In this document: piece by piece, positions 22,875 through 34,234 of the stretch | Numbering within the stretch: position 1 is the stretch's first letter | How the letters are laid out: each line of letters starts with the position of its first letter | NCBI GenBank assembly: GCA_028386065.3 | Contig: JAKUCV010007854.1 | Coordinates: forward strand, 66,762 to 130,761 | DNA: 64,000 bases | Direction: 5' to 3' | From: Turnera subulata | Taxonomy: Eukaryota > Streptophyta > Magnoliopsida > Malpighiales > Passifloraceae | Position numbers and translations under genes: made by a program | Notes under the pieces: generated by a model | Told to the model about the DNA's origin: nothing | Seen by the model: only the letters and a program-made list of their open reading frames with translations | Database searches by the model: none

Positions 22875-25700
22875 GTTTCTCCTATTTCTATACCGCCATA
22901 TAGAATGGCTACGACTGAACTTTAGGAATTGAAGAAACAACTGGACGAGTTATTGGATAAGGGTTTCATTAGATAAAGCATTTCACCATGGGGTGCCCCG
23001 GTCTTGTTTGTTAAGAAGAAAGACGGTAGTATGCGAATTTGTGTCAACTACAGGCAATTGAACAAGGTGACTGTGAAGAACAAGTACCATTTTTCCAGGA
23101 TCGATGACTTGTTCGATCAGTTGCAGGGTGCATCCGTGTTCTTGAAGATTGACTTGTGATCCGCAACCATCAGGTCAAAATTGCAGAGCAGGACATACCA
23201 AAGACTGCATTCCGCACTCGATATGGTCATTATGAGTTTGTTGTTGTTCTACTTAGGCTGACGAATGCACCGGCAATGTTCATGTGTATGATGCAATAGG
23301 TCTTCCATGAATTTCTGGATCGGTTCTTGGTAGTGTTCATTGATGATATCCTGGTCTACTCGAGGAGTGAGACCTAGCATGAGGAACACTTAAGAGAAGT
23401 TCTGCAGAAGCTCAGGAAACAACAGCTGTATGCCAAGCTCAGTAAGTGTAAGTTTTGGCTAGATGAGGTTGCTTTTCTCGGTCATATTGTGTCCAGTAAG
23501 GGCATTAAGGTGGACCCGGCTAAGATAAAGACAGTTATGGAATGGAAACCACCGAAGAATGTACCCAAGGTGCAGAGTTTTCTCAGACTTGCTGGTTATT
23601 ACCAGAGGTTCATTGACGATTTTTCCTTGATAGCAGGTCCCATGACGAAGCTATTAAGGAATGACTATGCCTTTTTTTGGGAATGACCGTTGCCAACAAA
23701 GTTTCGAGGAGCTAAAGATTCGGTTGACTTTTGCACCAATTTTGACCATTCCGATACCCGGTATGGAGTACACGGCAATCAGTAATGCTTCCCATTTAGG
23801 CTTAGGATGTGTCTTGACGCAGGAGGGTTGGGTGATTGCTTATGCCTCCAGAAAATTGAGAACTTATGAGGAGAACTATCCAACCCATGATCTGGAGTTA
23901 GCTGTTGTGGTTTTTACTCTGAAAATCTGAAGACATCATTTGTTCAGCGAGAAATGTCGGATTTTCATGGATTATAAGAGTTTGAAGGACATCATGACCT
24001 AATGGGATCTTGACATGAGGCAAAGACGATGGATTGAGCTTTTGAAGGATTATGATTGTACTATCGAGTACCATCCTGAAAAGGCTAATGTGGTTGCAGA
24101 TGCATTGAGCCAAAAGAGAGTTGCTTCTGCAGATGAGGACTTGGTTTATTATGCTTTGCCTTATTTGGTAGAGCTGAGGTCTTTGGATGTACAGTTAGAG
24201 GTGGATGCCACCGGGGCATTGCTAGCCAGTTTGAGCATCCGACCGACCTTGTGGGATAAGATTGTAGAGTTACTGTTCGGTGACCCTCATCTAGCAGAGT
24301 TGCGGGATAAGGCTCTCGGTGGAGAGAGTTATAATTTCTATATCCGAGAGGATGGTGCTTTGATGACCGGTGATTGGTTGTGTGTTCCGAATGTCGATGA
24401 TTTGAGGAGATAGATCATGGATGAACCGCACAATGCATATACTACGCATCCAGGTAGCGCCAAGATGTACTTGAGCTTGAAGAGTCATTATTGGTGGCCC
24501 GGTATGAAGAAGGATGTTGCGGAATTCGTGGCTCTTTGTATTACTTATCAGCTGGTGAAAGCCGAGCATCAGGCTTTTGCGAGCAAGTTGAGATCTTTGA
24601 CTATTCCGCAAAGGAAGTGGGACTATATCACTATGGATTTAGTGATCGGGTTACCAAGGACCCGGGTTCGACATGATGCTACCTGGGTCATTATCGACGG
24701 GTTGACCAAGTCAGCTCATTTCCTTTCTATTTAGTAGATAGATACAATGGATAAGCTATGTTTTGGGTGCTGTCAGACTATATGGGGTTCCACTATCCAT
24801 TGTGTCGGATAGGGATCCGAGGTTTATTTCCCACTTCTGGAAGAGTTTACAATCAGCTTTAAGGACTAAGCTGAATTTCAGCAATGCTTTCCTTCTGCAG
24901 ACTGATGGACAGTCAGAGAGAACTATACAGACACTAGAGGACATGCTTCGAGCTTATGTGCTCAACTTCAGTGGTTCTTAGGATGAGTAGTTGTCGTTGG
25001 TGGAGTTTTCCTACAACAACAGTTATCATTCCAGTATTGGCATGGCGCCTTACGAGGATTTATATGGGCGAAAATGCCGTAGTCCGATCTGTTGGGATGA
25101 GGAAGGTCTGAGACAGGTAATTGATCTAGACCTAGCCCAGGAGATTGTTGATCAGAACGAGGTGGTCAAGCAGTGCAAGAGAGCTGCTCAAGACCGATAA
25201 AAGAGTTATGCTTACAAGCATCATTGGGAGATGGAGTACAGTGTAGGTGATAGAGTATTCCTTCGGGTTGCTCCCTAGAGATGTGTTATCCGCTTTGGGA
25301 GGAAGGGCAAGTTGAGCCCTCGTTATATTGGTCCGTACGAGATCATGGAGCGGATTGGTCAGCTGACCTATAAGTTGGCTTTACCAGAGGAGCTTTCTCG
25401 CATACAAGATGTATTCCATGTTTCGATGCTGAGGCATTATCGGTCTGATCCTAGTCATGTCATATCCCCGTCAGAGGTGGAAATTTCTGATGATCTGACC
25501 TATATTAAGGAGTCGATGGAGATTCTTGCTCAGGAAGTACGGTAGTTGAGGAGTCGTACTATTCCTATGGTTCGGGTTAGATGGAGCCGTCATTCTCCGA
25601 ATGAGGCTACTTGGGGGAGTGAGTCCCATATGTGAGAGCAGTATCCACATCTATTCTGATGTCATATCTTGTAAATTTCGAGGATGAAATTTTAATAAGA
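22875..25700 (+). pseudogene. Tekay/Del-type gypsy pol, main fragment
   Basis: Continues the pol interrupted at 18165. Visible in order: reverse transcriptase ([32 protein letters not shown], catalytic FIDDILVYSR near 23335, [10 protein letters not shown]), RNase H (about 23690-23930, [16 protein letters not shown]), integrase (YWWPGMKKDVAEF; zinc-finger CITYQ in place of CxxC; WDYITMDLVIGLP; TDGQSERTIQTLEDMLRAY) and a chromodomain-like end (RYIGPYEI, DVFHVSMLRHY, then IPMVRVRWSRHSPNEATW). Chromodomains are typical of chromoviruses and guide integration to marked chromatin. More than ten stops or frameshifts occur. Several stops replace Gln, Arg or Trp codons by single C-to-T or G-to-A changes. 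Confidence 0.9.
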
Positions 25701-25710
25701 GGGGTGGAAC

Positions 25711-26755
25711 TGTAACGCCCAGGATTTTCATAATTTAATTTATGGAATTTTATGATTTTTTTTCCAATTTTACCCTTGAGAAATTTCCGAAATTTTTGTC
25801 AAGGAAAGTTTAAAATGGGTATATCTATTAGGATAGGTCGTAAAGCAACTTCTGTGCTCGATGCGAAAATCTTTTAAACTTGGTTTTTCAAAATATTTTC
25901 CTTCGATGATGAGGATATCATCAAAGATAGTGCCTTCAATCAATGATGGCCACTTCAATGATGATATTAAGTGTCTCTCAAGAATGAAAAATGTTTTCAA
26001 CAATTTCGAAGATGCTTTTTGCGAATCTTTTTAGGCAAAAAAATCTTTATAGATGCAAACTTTTCACGGGAAGTGGAATCTGGCCAATAAAAGAATCCTT
26101 TGTCTTTTCCGGGAATCAAATCCACACACCTTCATTCAAGAAAAATTTTGATGCATAAAGTACCAATTTTCTACAAATTGCACCTTTTCAAAGAAAAATC
26201 ATTCAAACTTTATTTTCAAAACACAAAATGCTTTTGGTAAGAGCCATGCTTTCAAAGGCAATATGAAAGAGGTAAAATGAATGTTTTGACACCAACCATC
26301 CTTTTCTTTATCGATGTTCGGTGTCTGAAATCGACATCTGAAAGCTGAATGTCACCATGTCAAGCATTTGTCTATGTTAGACATATAAAATGGTTTTAAC
26401 TAAAGCATTGCATATTTTCAAAACTTGCTCATCTATATTCTTTGAGAAATTGCATACCTCAGTTTTATGCATAAAATTCCACCTTCACAAGGATTTGACA
26501 TAAGTTTACATTAAAACCCACTTTTTGGTGTCCAAATGTGTTTTGTACAACGCATTTGTTTTGAGACACTTTCTGAGAAGATAGATTGCACGCACTGAAT
26601 ATAGTGCTTTGAGAAGTCAAGCCTATCATTCTAGTATGAGGAACAGAAGTTCATTTGATTGAGGATCGGTCCAATTCTAGAAGAAGACTTAGGTTAGCCT
26701 TGGGAATTCCCATTTAGAGGTACTACAAGAGCATTGAACACAAAGAAATGGGGAA
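25711..26755 (+). mobile_element. Tekay-type 3' LTR, left part
   Basis: Starts TGTAACGCCCAGG after the purine tract AATAAGAGGGGTGGAAC. The first ~100 bases match the start of the solo LTR on the minus strand at 40703 (TGTAACGCCCCGGATTTTC). No gene. The LTR is interrupted at 26755 by the small Tat element and presumably resumes at 30010. Confidence 0.7.
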
Positions 26756-27298
26756 TGATGACATAAAGAAATTACCTTATGGGCTCAAGCAAGACCCCCT
26801 GGGTCTAAGCTAGTAACAAGACCCCCTAGGTCCAAGCTAGTAACAAGACCCCCTGGGTCCATGCTAGTAACAAGACCCCCTGGGTCCAAGTTGGTAACAA
26901 GACCCCCTGGGTCCATGCTAGTAACAAGACCCCCTGGGTCCAAGTTAGTAACAAGAGCCCCTAGGTCTAACTCTATACTTATACCCTCTCTTATTTACAA
27001 TGCCTTTGGGTCCAAGTTAACCCCCTGGGTCCAGGTCCACACGACCTCCTTACTCCTATAAATACACACCGGCTAGCTATAGTAAAGGTACGAAAAAATA
27101 ATTTGCAACTCCTCTCTCTCTCCCTCTTGAGAACTAAAAGCCAAGTTCTAACTTAGGCATCGGAGTACCTCTGGGGTCACGCACCCTAGACACCACAGTG
27201 TCCTTTTTTCTTTTCTCTCTCTTGTCTTGCAGGCATCAGAGCTTCACAATCTTGCCACATTGTGGCATCATTCACCAGGTAAATTTCTCAATTTATCA
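26756..27298 (+). mobile_element. 5' LTR of the small Tat element
   Basis: 543 bp. Seven tandem copies of a 27-bp unit, CAAGACCCCCTGGGTCCAAG plus ctagtaa-like end (26787-26975), precede TATAAATAC at 27057. The unit core GACCCCCTGGGTC is close to a palindrome. The 3' LTR has five copies. Confidence 0.9.
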
Positions 27299-27317
27299 TT
27301 TGGCGCCGTCTGTGAGG
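27299..27317 (+). other. Primer-binding site of the small Tat element
   Basis: TTTGGCGCCGTCTGTGAGG follows the LTR end directly. The TGGCGCCGTCTGTGGGAA-type site is typical of RIRE2/Tat-like gypsy elements. Confidence 0.75.
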
Positions 27318-27333
27318 AATTGGACAGAAAGCC

Positions 27334-28173
27334 ATGTCTGGAGAATAATTGAGTGTTCCGACCGAATCCACACCTCTAGGTGATGGAATAAGAGATACTC
27401 CAACTATACCCATCGTTGTCGGTGGTACTATAGGTGCTTCTATCCCTTCAAACCAGCCAAGCACTGAGACAGTAACTCGGGCAGAATTTATGCAGTTTAG
27501 GAATGAAATAATGGCTAGTTTGCATAAATTAATGCATGTAAACCCAATAGGGGATGCCGGAGAGCAGCATAGAGACATGGCTGGGAGAGAGCCTAGTCGT
27601 CCTACTCGTGACGGGGAAGTGCGGCCATCACAGGCAATCGCTTCTATTCGTCCCCCGGTTGAGAGGGAAGGAGAACAAGGAAAAGAGAGGAGAACCTTAT
27701 CAAAAAAGCGGGTAAGGGAGCTGATTGAACAACACCTACGGTCGGTGAAACGACAAGCAAGGAGAAATGAGATGGATGGCGTCTCACCTCTGAAGGATGT
27801 CGTCCGGCTTGCTCTGATACCAAAGAAATATAAAGCCCCATCTATTGAAAACTACGGTGGTAATACAGACCCTAGAGATCATCTTAAACAATACATAGGG
27901 ACGATGGGGATGTACGGCTACTCAGATGTTGTCCTATGTAAAGCCTTTCACACCACCTTAGTCAAATCAGCTAGGGAAGCACATGCACCTGTAACGGCAA
28001 CCACCAACATGGATTTGAAGAAAGCATTAGCTGCGAAAGGCCCTGAGAATGAAGATGATCTAATGGAAGAAATCGTTAAGCAAATTAATGTGGAGGATGC
28101 ACTAGCTCTAACAAAATCCCAGTTAGATGCAGTAATCGACAATGAGGGAATACCAAAATTTGAGGGAGAATAA
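27334..28173 (+). pseudogene. Shortened Gag of the small Tat element
   Basis: The natural ATG is probably 27334, giving MSGE and then a TAA at 27346-27348 where a glutamine codon is expected. The frame is open afterwards to TAA 28171. Text such as RAEFMQFRNEIMASL, then PKKYKAPSIENYGGNTDPRDHLKQY and LCKAFHTTL matches the N-terminal half of RIRE2-type Gag. Capsid C-terminus and the zinc knuckle are missing; the text jumps from KSAREAHAPV to an unrelated acidic end, suggesting an internal deletion. Some Gag-only elements are moved by relatives, but this one has the early stop. Confidence 0.75.
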
Positions 28174-28298
28174 GAATGGCAAATTCAAGAGCTAGAAGAT
28201 CACTACCCAGTACATAAAATATAAAGAATCTAAAAGGGCTCGAAGTTAGAAGCATTGCAGATTTCTTAAGTCTTTTTCCAGATGGTTCTGACGTACAT

Positions 28299-28590
28299 GA
28301 CCCCCCGGTCTTGTATGCAAGACCACCTTGGTCTTATCAATCAAAAAAAAAAAAAGAGAGAGAAAAAAACCCCCTCAGTCTTGTCAGAGAAAAGACCTCT
28401 CTGGTCTTGTAAAAAAAAAAAAAAGAAGACCCCATGGTCTGTTCAATAAAAAAACAGAAAAAAGAAGAAGACCCCCCGGGTCTTGTCAAACAAGGCTACT
28501 TAGTCGACGCTCTTATCAAACAAGACCCCCCGGGTCTTTACGCAAGTCCCCTTGGTCTTATCAAACAAGACCCCCCTTTCCAAACTAGGG
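28299..28590 (+). repeat. Short-palindrome repeats in the small Tat element
   Basis: About eight degenerate copies of AAGACCCCCCGGGTCTTGT-like words separated by A-rich spacers (best copies near 28473 and 28524). AAGACCC...GGGTCTT is self-complementary. Confidence 0.6.
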
Positions 28591-28751
28591 TCGAGTCAAA
28601 GTCTCAAGATCTTGTTTACAAGACCCATCTTTCTTCAAATTCGGGGATACCTAAAAAAAAGAAACTCCCTTTATCATTTATTGTTCATTTTTGTTATTAG
28701 GTAGCTGAACTAACACATATGTTGAATACAACCGTTCATTCAACAAAAAGC

Positions 28752-29040
28752 TTGACGGCGAAAGGCCATGGAGCCTATCTAAGCCACTAAAGCAAGACGG
28801 CAGAAAAGCCATGCAACCTATATAAGCCACAAAAGCAAGATGGCAAAAGGCCATGCAGCCTGAGTAAGCCGCAAAAGCAAGACAACGAAAGGCCACGTAG
28901 CCTATACGAGACACAAATCTAAGACGACAAAAGGCCATGTAGCCAATTCCAGTCGCAAAAAATAAGACGATCCAAAGAAAAGATCGCGTAATAAAAGACG
29001 ATCGAGGCGATACAGCCCAAGTAGGTCGTACATTAAAAAA
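28752..29040 (+). repeat. About six copies of a 42-bp tandem repeat
   Basis: Unit of 42-43 bp beginning GACGGCAAAAGGCCATG and including a taagccaca-like end, followed by AAAGCAA. Copies start near 28754, 28796, 28839, 28881, 28923 and then decay. Non-coding. Confidence 0.6.
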
Positions 29041-29520
29041 ACAGAATAACAAAAAAACAAAACGACCAAGACCAAGTAGTCAAAAAACAAAGGTCGCATG
29101 TCTGAAAAACATATAAAGAAGGTATCCACTCTAGAGATCCTCTTTATGTTGGGCTTATGTTGTATAAAGAAGGCAAAAGCCAAAAAGGGATTAATGTGAC
29201 CTTAATAAAAATCCAACCTTTGTCTTATAAGAGGGTCATTTGCACTGGGGGCTATGAGAGTCCCCAATTCCCAACGAGTTCGAGTAGATCTTACATTAGT
29301 CATTTGAAGAGCTTATATTTACCAAATATAGCTCGCAAACTCAACTAGATCAACTCTCAAACTCAGACATATCGAAGATCGAGATTAAATCAGCTAGATA
29401 AGGCGATTTAATGCTTAAAAGCAACTGAAACACAAAAATACTGAAACACAAAAATACTTCTTAGATAGAATAAACTCTGAGGAAAATTGCTACACAACAT
29501 CCCTCAGAGTTGGGGGCTAG

Positions 29521-30004
29521 TGATGACATAAAGAAATTTATGGGCTCAAGCAAGACCCCCTAGGTCCAAGCTAGTAACAAGACCCCCTGAGTCCATGCTA
29601 GTAACAAGACCCCCTGGGTCCATGCTAGTAACAAGACCCCCTGGGTCCAAGTTAGTAACAAGATCCCCTGGGTCTAACTCTATACTTATACCCTCTCTTA
29701 TTTACAATGCCCTTGGGTCCAAGTTAACCCCCTGGGTCCAGGTCCACACGACCTCCTTACTCCTATAAATACACACCGACTAGATATAGTAAAGGTACGA
29801 AAACATAATTTGCAACTCCTCTCTCTCTCCCTCTTGAGAACTAAAAGCCAAGTTCCAACTTAGGCATCGAAGTACCTTCGGGGTCACGCACTCTGGACAC
29901 CCCCGGTGTCCTTTTTTCTTTTCTCTCTCTTGTCTTGCAGGTATCAGAGCTTCACTATCTTGCCATGTTATGGCATCATTCACCAGGTAAATTTCTCAAT
30001 ATCA
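29521..30004 (+). mobile_element. 3' LTR of the small Tat element
   Basis: 484 bp, preceded by the tract TTGGGGGCTAG. Very similar to the 5' LTR apart from having five instead of seven 27-bp units. TATA box TATAAATAC at 29764. Confidence 0.9.
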
Positions 30005-30009
30005 GGGAA

Positions 30010-31182
30010 CATAGGCAGTCTCAAGTGGATGAGGCACAAGCTCAAATATGTGAATATTTTGTATTTTGTGTATGTATTTGTTTTGTTTGTTTTGTTCACA
30101 TGAGATATATGATCCGACTATGAAACATACAAATTGATTTTGACATCCAATATCACCGGTATTGTCTTAATGAAGATGGCAGTCTGCGATAAATGAATCC
30201 CTGGACCTTCCTTTTGGTTTCTAGATCAGTGCTTTATCCGGAGTCAACAATGGGTTTTCCTCAAATTTTCCCTTAATAAATTTGGGAGACGACTTCTTAT
30301 CAAGACGACAATCAAGAGAACACCGAGAATAGTGTGTGCCCAGTATTTCCGTGAGTTTGTCTGGATTTGTGATATTTTCTTTGAATGAACTTAGTCGATG
30401 TGTGAATACTGTGCATGCATATTCTATCTATGGTTGTTGGGTTTTAAGAGAGACTGTTTGTGACTCCTCCAGTTTATATCTGGAAATATGCATAGATGAT
30501 GGTTCTTTGGAAAGCGGTTAATTCGTCTATCTCGGGAATCATCGAATCGGTTCTCTCTACTAGAGCTAAGCTAGTTCATATGAAATATCATTAGTCCCAG
30601 GCCATCAATTTAAACTACGGTAACGAGGCGATATTCCCGCCAACCGGACCGCGGCGCGATGCTCACACACGCCTTGAAGCATCTGCAGTTACAATATTCT
30701 AATCATCGACATTCACAGTGTCCGACTTTGTCTACTTTATCATCACTGCACAGCGCAGAAAGAAGGATTATATTTCAATAAAAGAGACTTCTGCTATGTC
30801 TTGGAGAAGAAGCCTTGTGCGATTGTTAGGGATTGTGCCCTTCGTCATGGCTTGGACCAAACCCATATAGTACATTCCCCTTATAACCCTGTCTAAACAC
30901 ATGATCACAGCAAGTTGTATTCCAAAAACTACGGTTAAGGCCTCGGCCACCGTTGGGTCAAACAGACATATATATTTTGAATTAGACTAGCTTTATATCT
31001 ACTTCAATTGTAAGGCGGTGTTCAGAATTTAAGAGAAGACAATTTTATTTTAATATAAGTCAAACAGCATAGCTTCATTGTTGTGTTTCTCTTCTCTTTT
31101 CTATTTTTTTGGGTGAGTACCGCTCCATTAATCCATGCATAGTAACTACCACTATTCCATAGTAATTGAATTAGTACATTCA
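30010..31182 (+). other. Probable continuation of gypsy LTR sequence, then unassigned
   Basis: 30010 continues the sequence interrupted at 26755. The phrase aaattttcccttaataaat followed by gggagacgacttc (30256-30300) resembles the ends of the Tat LTRs at 9390 and 17720, so an old LTR piece may be present. No gene seen. Confidence 0.35.
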
Positions 31183-31198
31183 ACATGCACGTATATAT

Positions 31199-31880
31199 GT
31201 GCGGATAAAATTGTAATACTTACTTTCCCTTCCTTCTTCTCTCTCTTTGTTTTCTCTCTCTCTCCCTTTCTCCCAAGAGCCTCTACTTTTCCAAATCCAG
31301 GGGTTGCCGTTCGAGCTCCTTAGCCCGACGGTAAGCCCCTTTGTCCCTCCCTTTTCTTTGTGTTTCCTCTACCTTAAATAAGTAGTAGTTCTGTTGTCTT
31401 TGTACAACTTTGCCTCGGTCATATTTGGGCAGATCTCCAGTCCTTTGTTTGGGACTTTTTATGAATTGGAACAAAATAGATCCAGATCTAGAATCTTCAA
31501 GGGTGCGTTAGAACGATTTACTCGTCCTCTAAACACCCTTCATCCTTTGTGGTGGTTGTGGAGGAGTTTGGATCCAGTTTACCTGGTAACCAAGGGTCTC
31601 TATTCAGGTATGGATTTTTTTTATTCCAATTAGTCTTATTGTGCTTCTCACATTCATCCATGGAAGATATAAAAATCATGTTCTTCAAGTGGGTATGGAA
31701 GTATTGCAGGTCTCTATTATCAATCCTTATGTGTTAGGATCAATGAATTTGAAATTTTTGTATCAATCTTGTAATAGATCTAGATGATGTTTTCTATATT
31801 TAGCTTGCTTCATGAGTTTGCATCTCTGTGAAATACCTCTTTGTAATGAAAACATCTATCGTTGATAAAAAAAAAAAAAA
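31199..31880 (+). mobile_element. Poly(A) retroposon with target duplication
   Basis: About 680 bp ending in a run of fifteen A. Flanked by ACATGCACGTATATAT (31183-31198) and ACATGCACATATATAT (31881-31896), a 16-base direct repeat with one mismatch, as made by LINE machinery. The start is pyrimidine-rich with CCAGGGGTTGCCGTTCGAGC, reminiscent of plant L1 5' leaders. No ORF2 is present, so it is an internally deleted LINE or a non-autonomous passenger. Confidence 0.6.
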
Positions 31881-31896
31881 ACATGCACATATATAT

Positions 31897-33534
31897 ACAT
31901 ATATATACATATATATATATGTATATATGATTTCCATCCAGCAGCAGGCATTGGACTTGGGCCTAACCATTATACATTTGCGGCCGACAAGATCAATGAA
32001 CACAAAATTCACATGTGCGGCAGAGAAAGATTTTGAGTGCCCAAATTATGAAGTTCAAAGTAGGCAGATTACTTTAGAAAGCCATTCAAAGCAAATCCAA
32101 GGAAACAAGAAATATTTTCCAAAAGGAACATTCTCCCAAGATATTGCATATTTGCTTAAGACAAAGCATCAATTTGAGACTTGTGGGAATCTTTCTCTCA
32201 TACATTTTTAATTCACAATTTGACACGTTTTGGGTATTTAGAAAATGATGTTCAAAGTTTGAAAGTGTTTTAGTGTATTGTTGGACCCAATATGTCAACA
32301 TTGTTTCAGCGATTTGGTCAAGGTATCTTTTCTAAGTCAAGTCCATATCAACTTCATTGTCTTCCCGATTGTTTGTTTTATGTCTTCGGTCTTCTGCATG
32401 CTTCTCAGTGGGTCAACGGTGGATTGACCAAGGAAAAGCAACAAATGAAAATCGAAAAAGGCTGATGATCTCTAGTCTACCTATCGTGGATGCCTCTTTC
32501 AAGCTTCATTATTGCTACATGAAAATTACTCGCAAGGTTTTCCATTAAAATCTCAACCCTACATGTATGGTTTAGTTGAAAGGTCAAGGTTATTGATTTG
32601 CTCAATGTTATGATGATGATTATTACCTTTCTTCTCAAAAGACACTTCTTAGTGAATTAGGCAAAGAGGCATACATAGACGGAAGAGTTTATTAGGCATT
32701 TTTGCCCCACTTTTTTTTCCCCCCTTCCTATAACCAATTAATTTTCTGATTCTTGTTGTCAGTTTGTAACACTTGTGGTGCATAAAGTTGAATAAGATGC
32801 TATGTGACAACGGATCTTGGGGATATTATTTCTATCGTTAAAATAAATAAGTTTCTTTTTAAATTGGACCATTATAGTGAAAAATTCCTAAGACTATACA
32901 TCTAACAGTTGTTTTCCTTTTAGTCAATAATATCGACTTTGCCTTATCGGTCTTTTAAGCATCGAAGCAACTATGGCATATTGGCATCGATGATTGTTAT
33001 CATCATTGATACAGTCACTTTGACTTAGTTTCGTTCTTGCAGTGGAGCACTTCCCAATTTCCTGTAATGTAAAATCAGCTTCAACGATAGAGGGCACCTG
33101 ATCTATGGCATTAAACTAAGCTTAATTCTTCCTTTTGGGTGGGGGGGGGGGGGTGGAGGAAAGAACACTGACATTTTAAGATTTTGCACAAAGAGGTACA
33201 AGTAAGAGGACCCAAACATAATTTATAGGGATAATTTTCCCAAACATATATTTCCCTAGGAGGAAGCATACATGCACCCAGAAAACTCTTTTATGTATTT
33301 TCCTTCCATTTATTTGCCGCACACATACTTTGCTGTTATTATATGTGGCCACCAGAAAACAAGTAGCATAGTAAGATATCCTATCTGTACCAACGGGCTC
33401 AAAGAAATCTAATTCTGGCCCAACATCCAACGCCTATCTACTGAATTCATACAAATTAAAGTGCTCACATCTATTTACCAAATTATAGCCTATGTTACTT
33501 TTCAAGAAAAAATAAAAATAAATTATAGCCTATG
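31897..33534. other. Intergenic sequence, no gene recognised
   Basis: AT microsatellite at 31890-31927, a G run (GGGTG13TGGAGG-type, about 33137-33158), otherwise unassigned. A short phrase aaattatagcctatgt is duplicated at about 33480 and 33520. No convincing exon seen. Confidence 0.4.
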
Positions 33535-33744
33535 TGTTGTAAATTGTGTGTTTTAATGTAGTATATAGATTGATGAAATTGAGAATTTGCAGGAAAAGGA
33601 GAAAGGAAATAGCAGAAGTAGGATGAGGAAGAAGAGCTGCAAGAAAGTGAAGAAGCCGAGCTTCCATACTTCACAGTGTTTTTATTTCTCTTGTATATAT
33701 ATAGACATAGTGCAACTAACATTCATTTGGATTTTTTCATAGCA
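33535..33744 (-). mobile_element. 3' LTR of a minus-strand copia-type element
   Basis: 210 bp. Read on the minus strand it starts TGCTATGAAAAAATCC and ends TTTACAACA. Preceded on that strand by the polypurine tract CAAGGGGGAG (33754-33745) and by a stretch at 33770-33870 whose minus-strand text (TTTTTCTTGGTAAGGTTTTT) is familiar from 3' ends of plant copia elements. Its first ~148 plus-strand bases recur at 42145. Confidence 0.75.
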
Positions 33745-34234
33745 CTCCCCCTTGAATGTTATTGTACTTTAGATAGAATACGCTTTTGGAATAGCTGTCT
33801 CATTAAAAACCTTACCAAGAAAAATCCAGTGGGATAAAAATTTGGTGAAGGAAAAAAGAGTGCAGTGCGTATTCTTCTCCTTTCATTTTGGCCTCCATAG
33901 ATTTCCTGATATCGTTGCATGCCGATCGTCCTTGTCAGCTTCTGGTGACGTGTATTTTGTCTGATCATATCTTCAATTGGTCAGAGTTGGCAGCATAATC
34001 TTCATAATTTTGTCGTTGGAGCATCTATCTTGCCATCTTGCTTTTGTAGTCCCGATGAAATCTCAATATCATGTGTAAAGTTGTGGTTGATGTCCGTCTC
34101 TACTTTATGTGGACTGAATAAGGGATCTACATCTGCAAAATCAGCTTTACTCTCTTTTCGGGTTTACTGGATTACACATTTGTTATTCCCTGAAGATAAG
34201 AGCAAATACATATAATGTCGATAAGCTTAAATTA

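Larger units (their letters stand above)
26756..30004 (+). mobile_element. Small Tat-type non-autonomous element
   Basis: LTRs 26756-27298 and 29521-30004 beginning TGATGACATAAAG and ending ATCA, with target duplication GGGAA at 26751-26755 and 30005-30009. Primer site after the 5' LTR, a shortened Gag, and about 1.3 kb of repeat-rich non-coding sequence. No protease, reverse transcriptase or integrase. It sits inside the Tekay LTR. Confidence 0.9.

Noticed and set aside
26756..27317. Possible functional gene promoter because of a good TATA box
   Set aside because: It is the U3 region of an LTR with a paired 3' LTR, primer site and target duplication.
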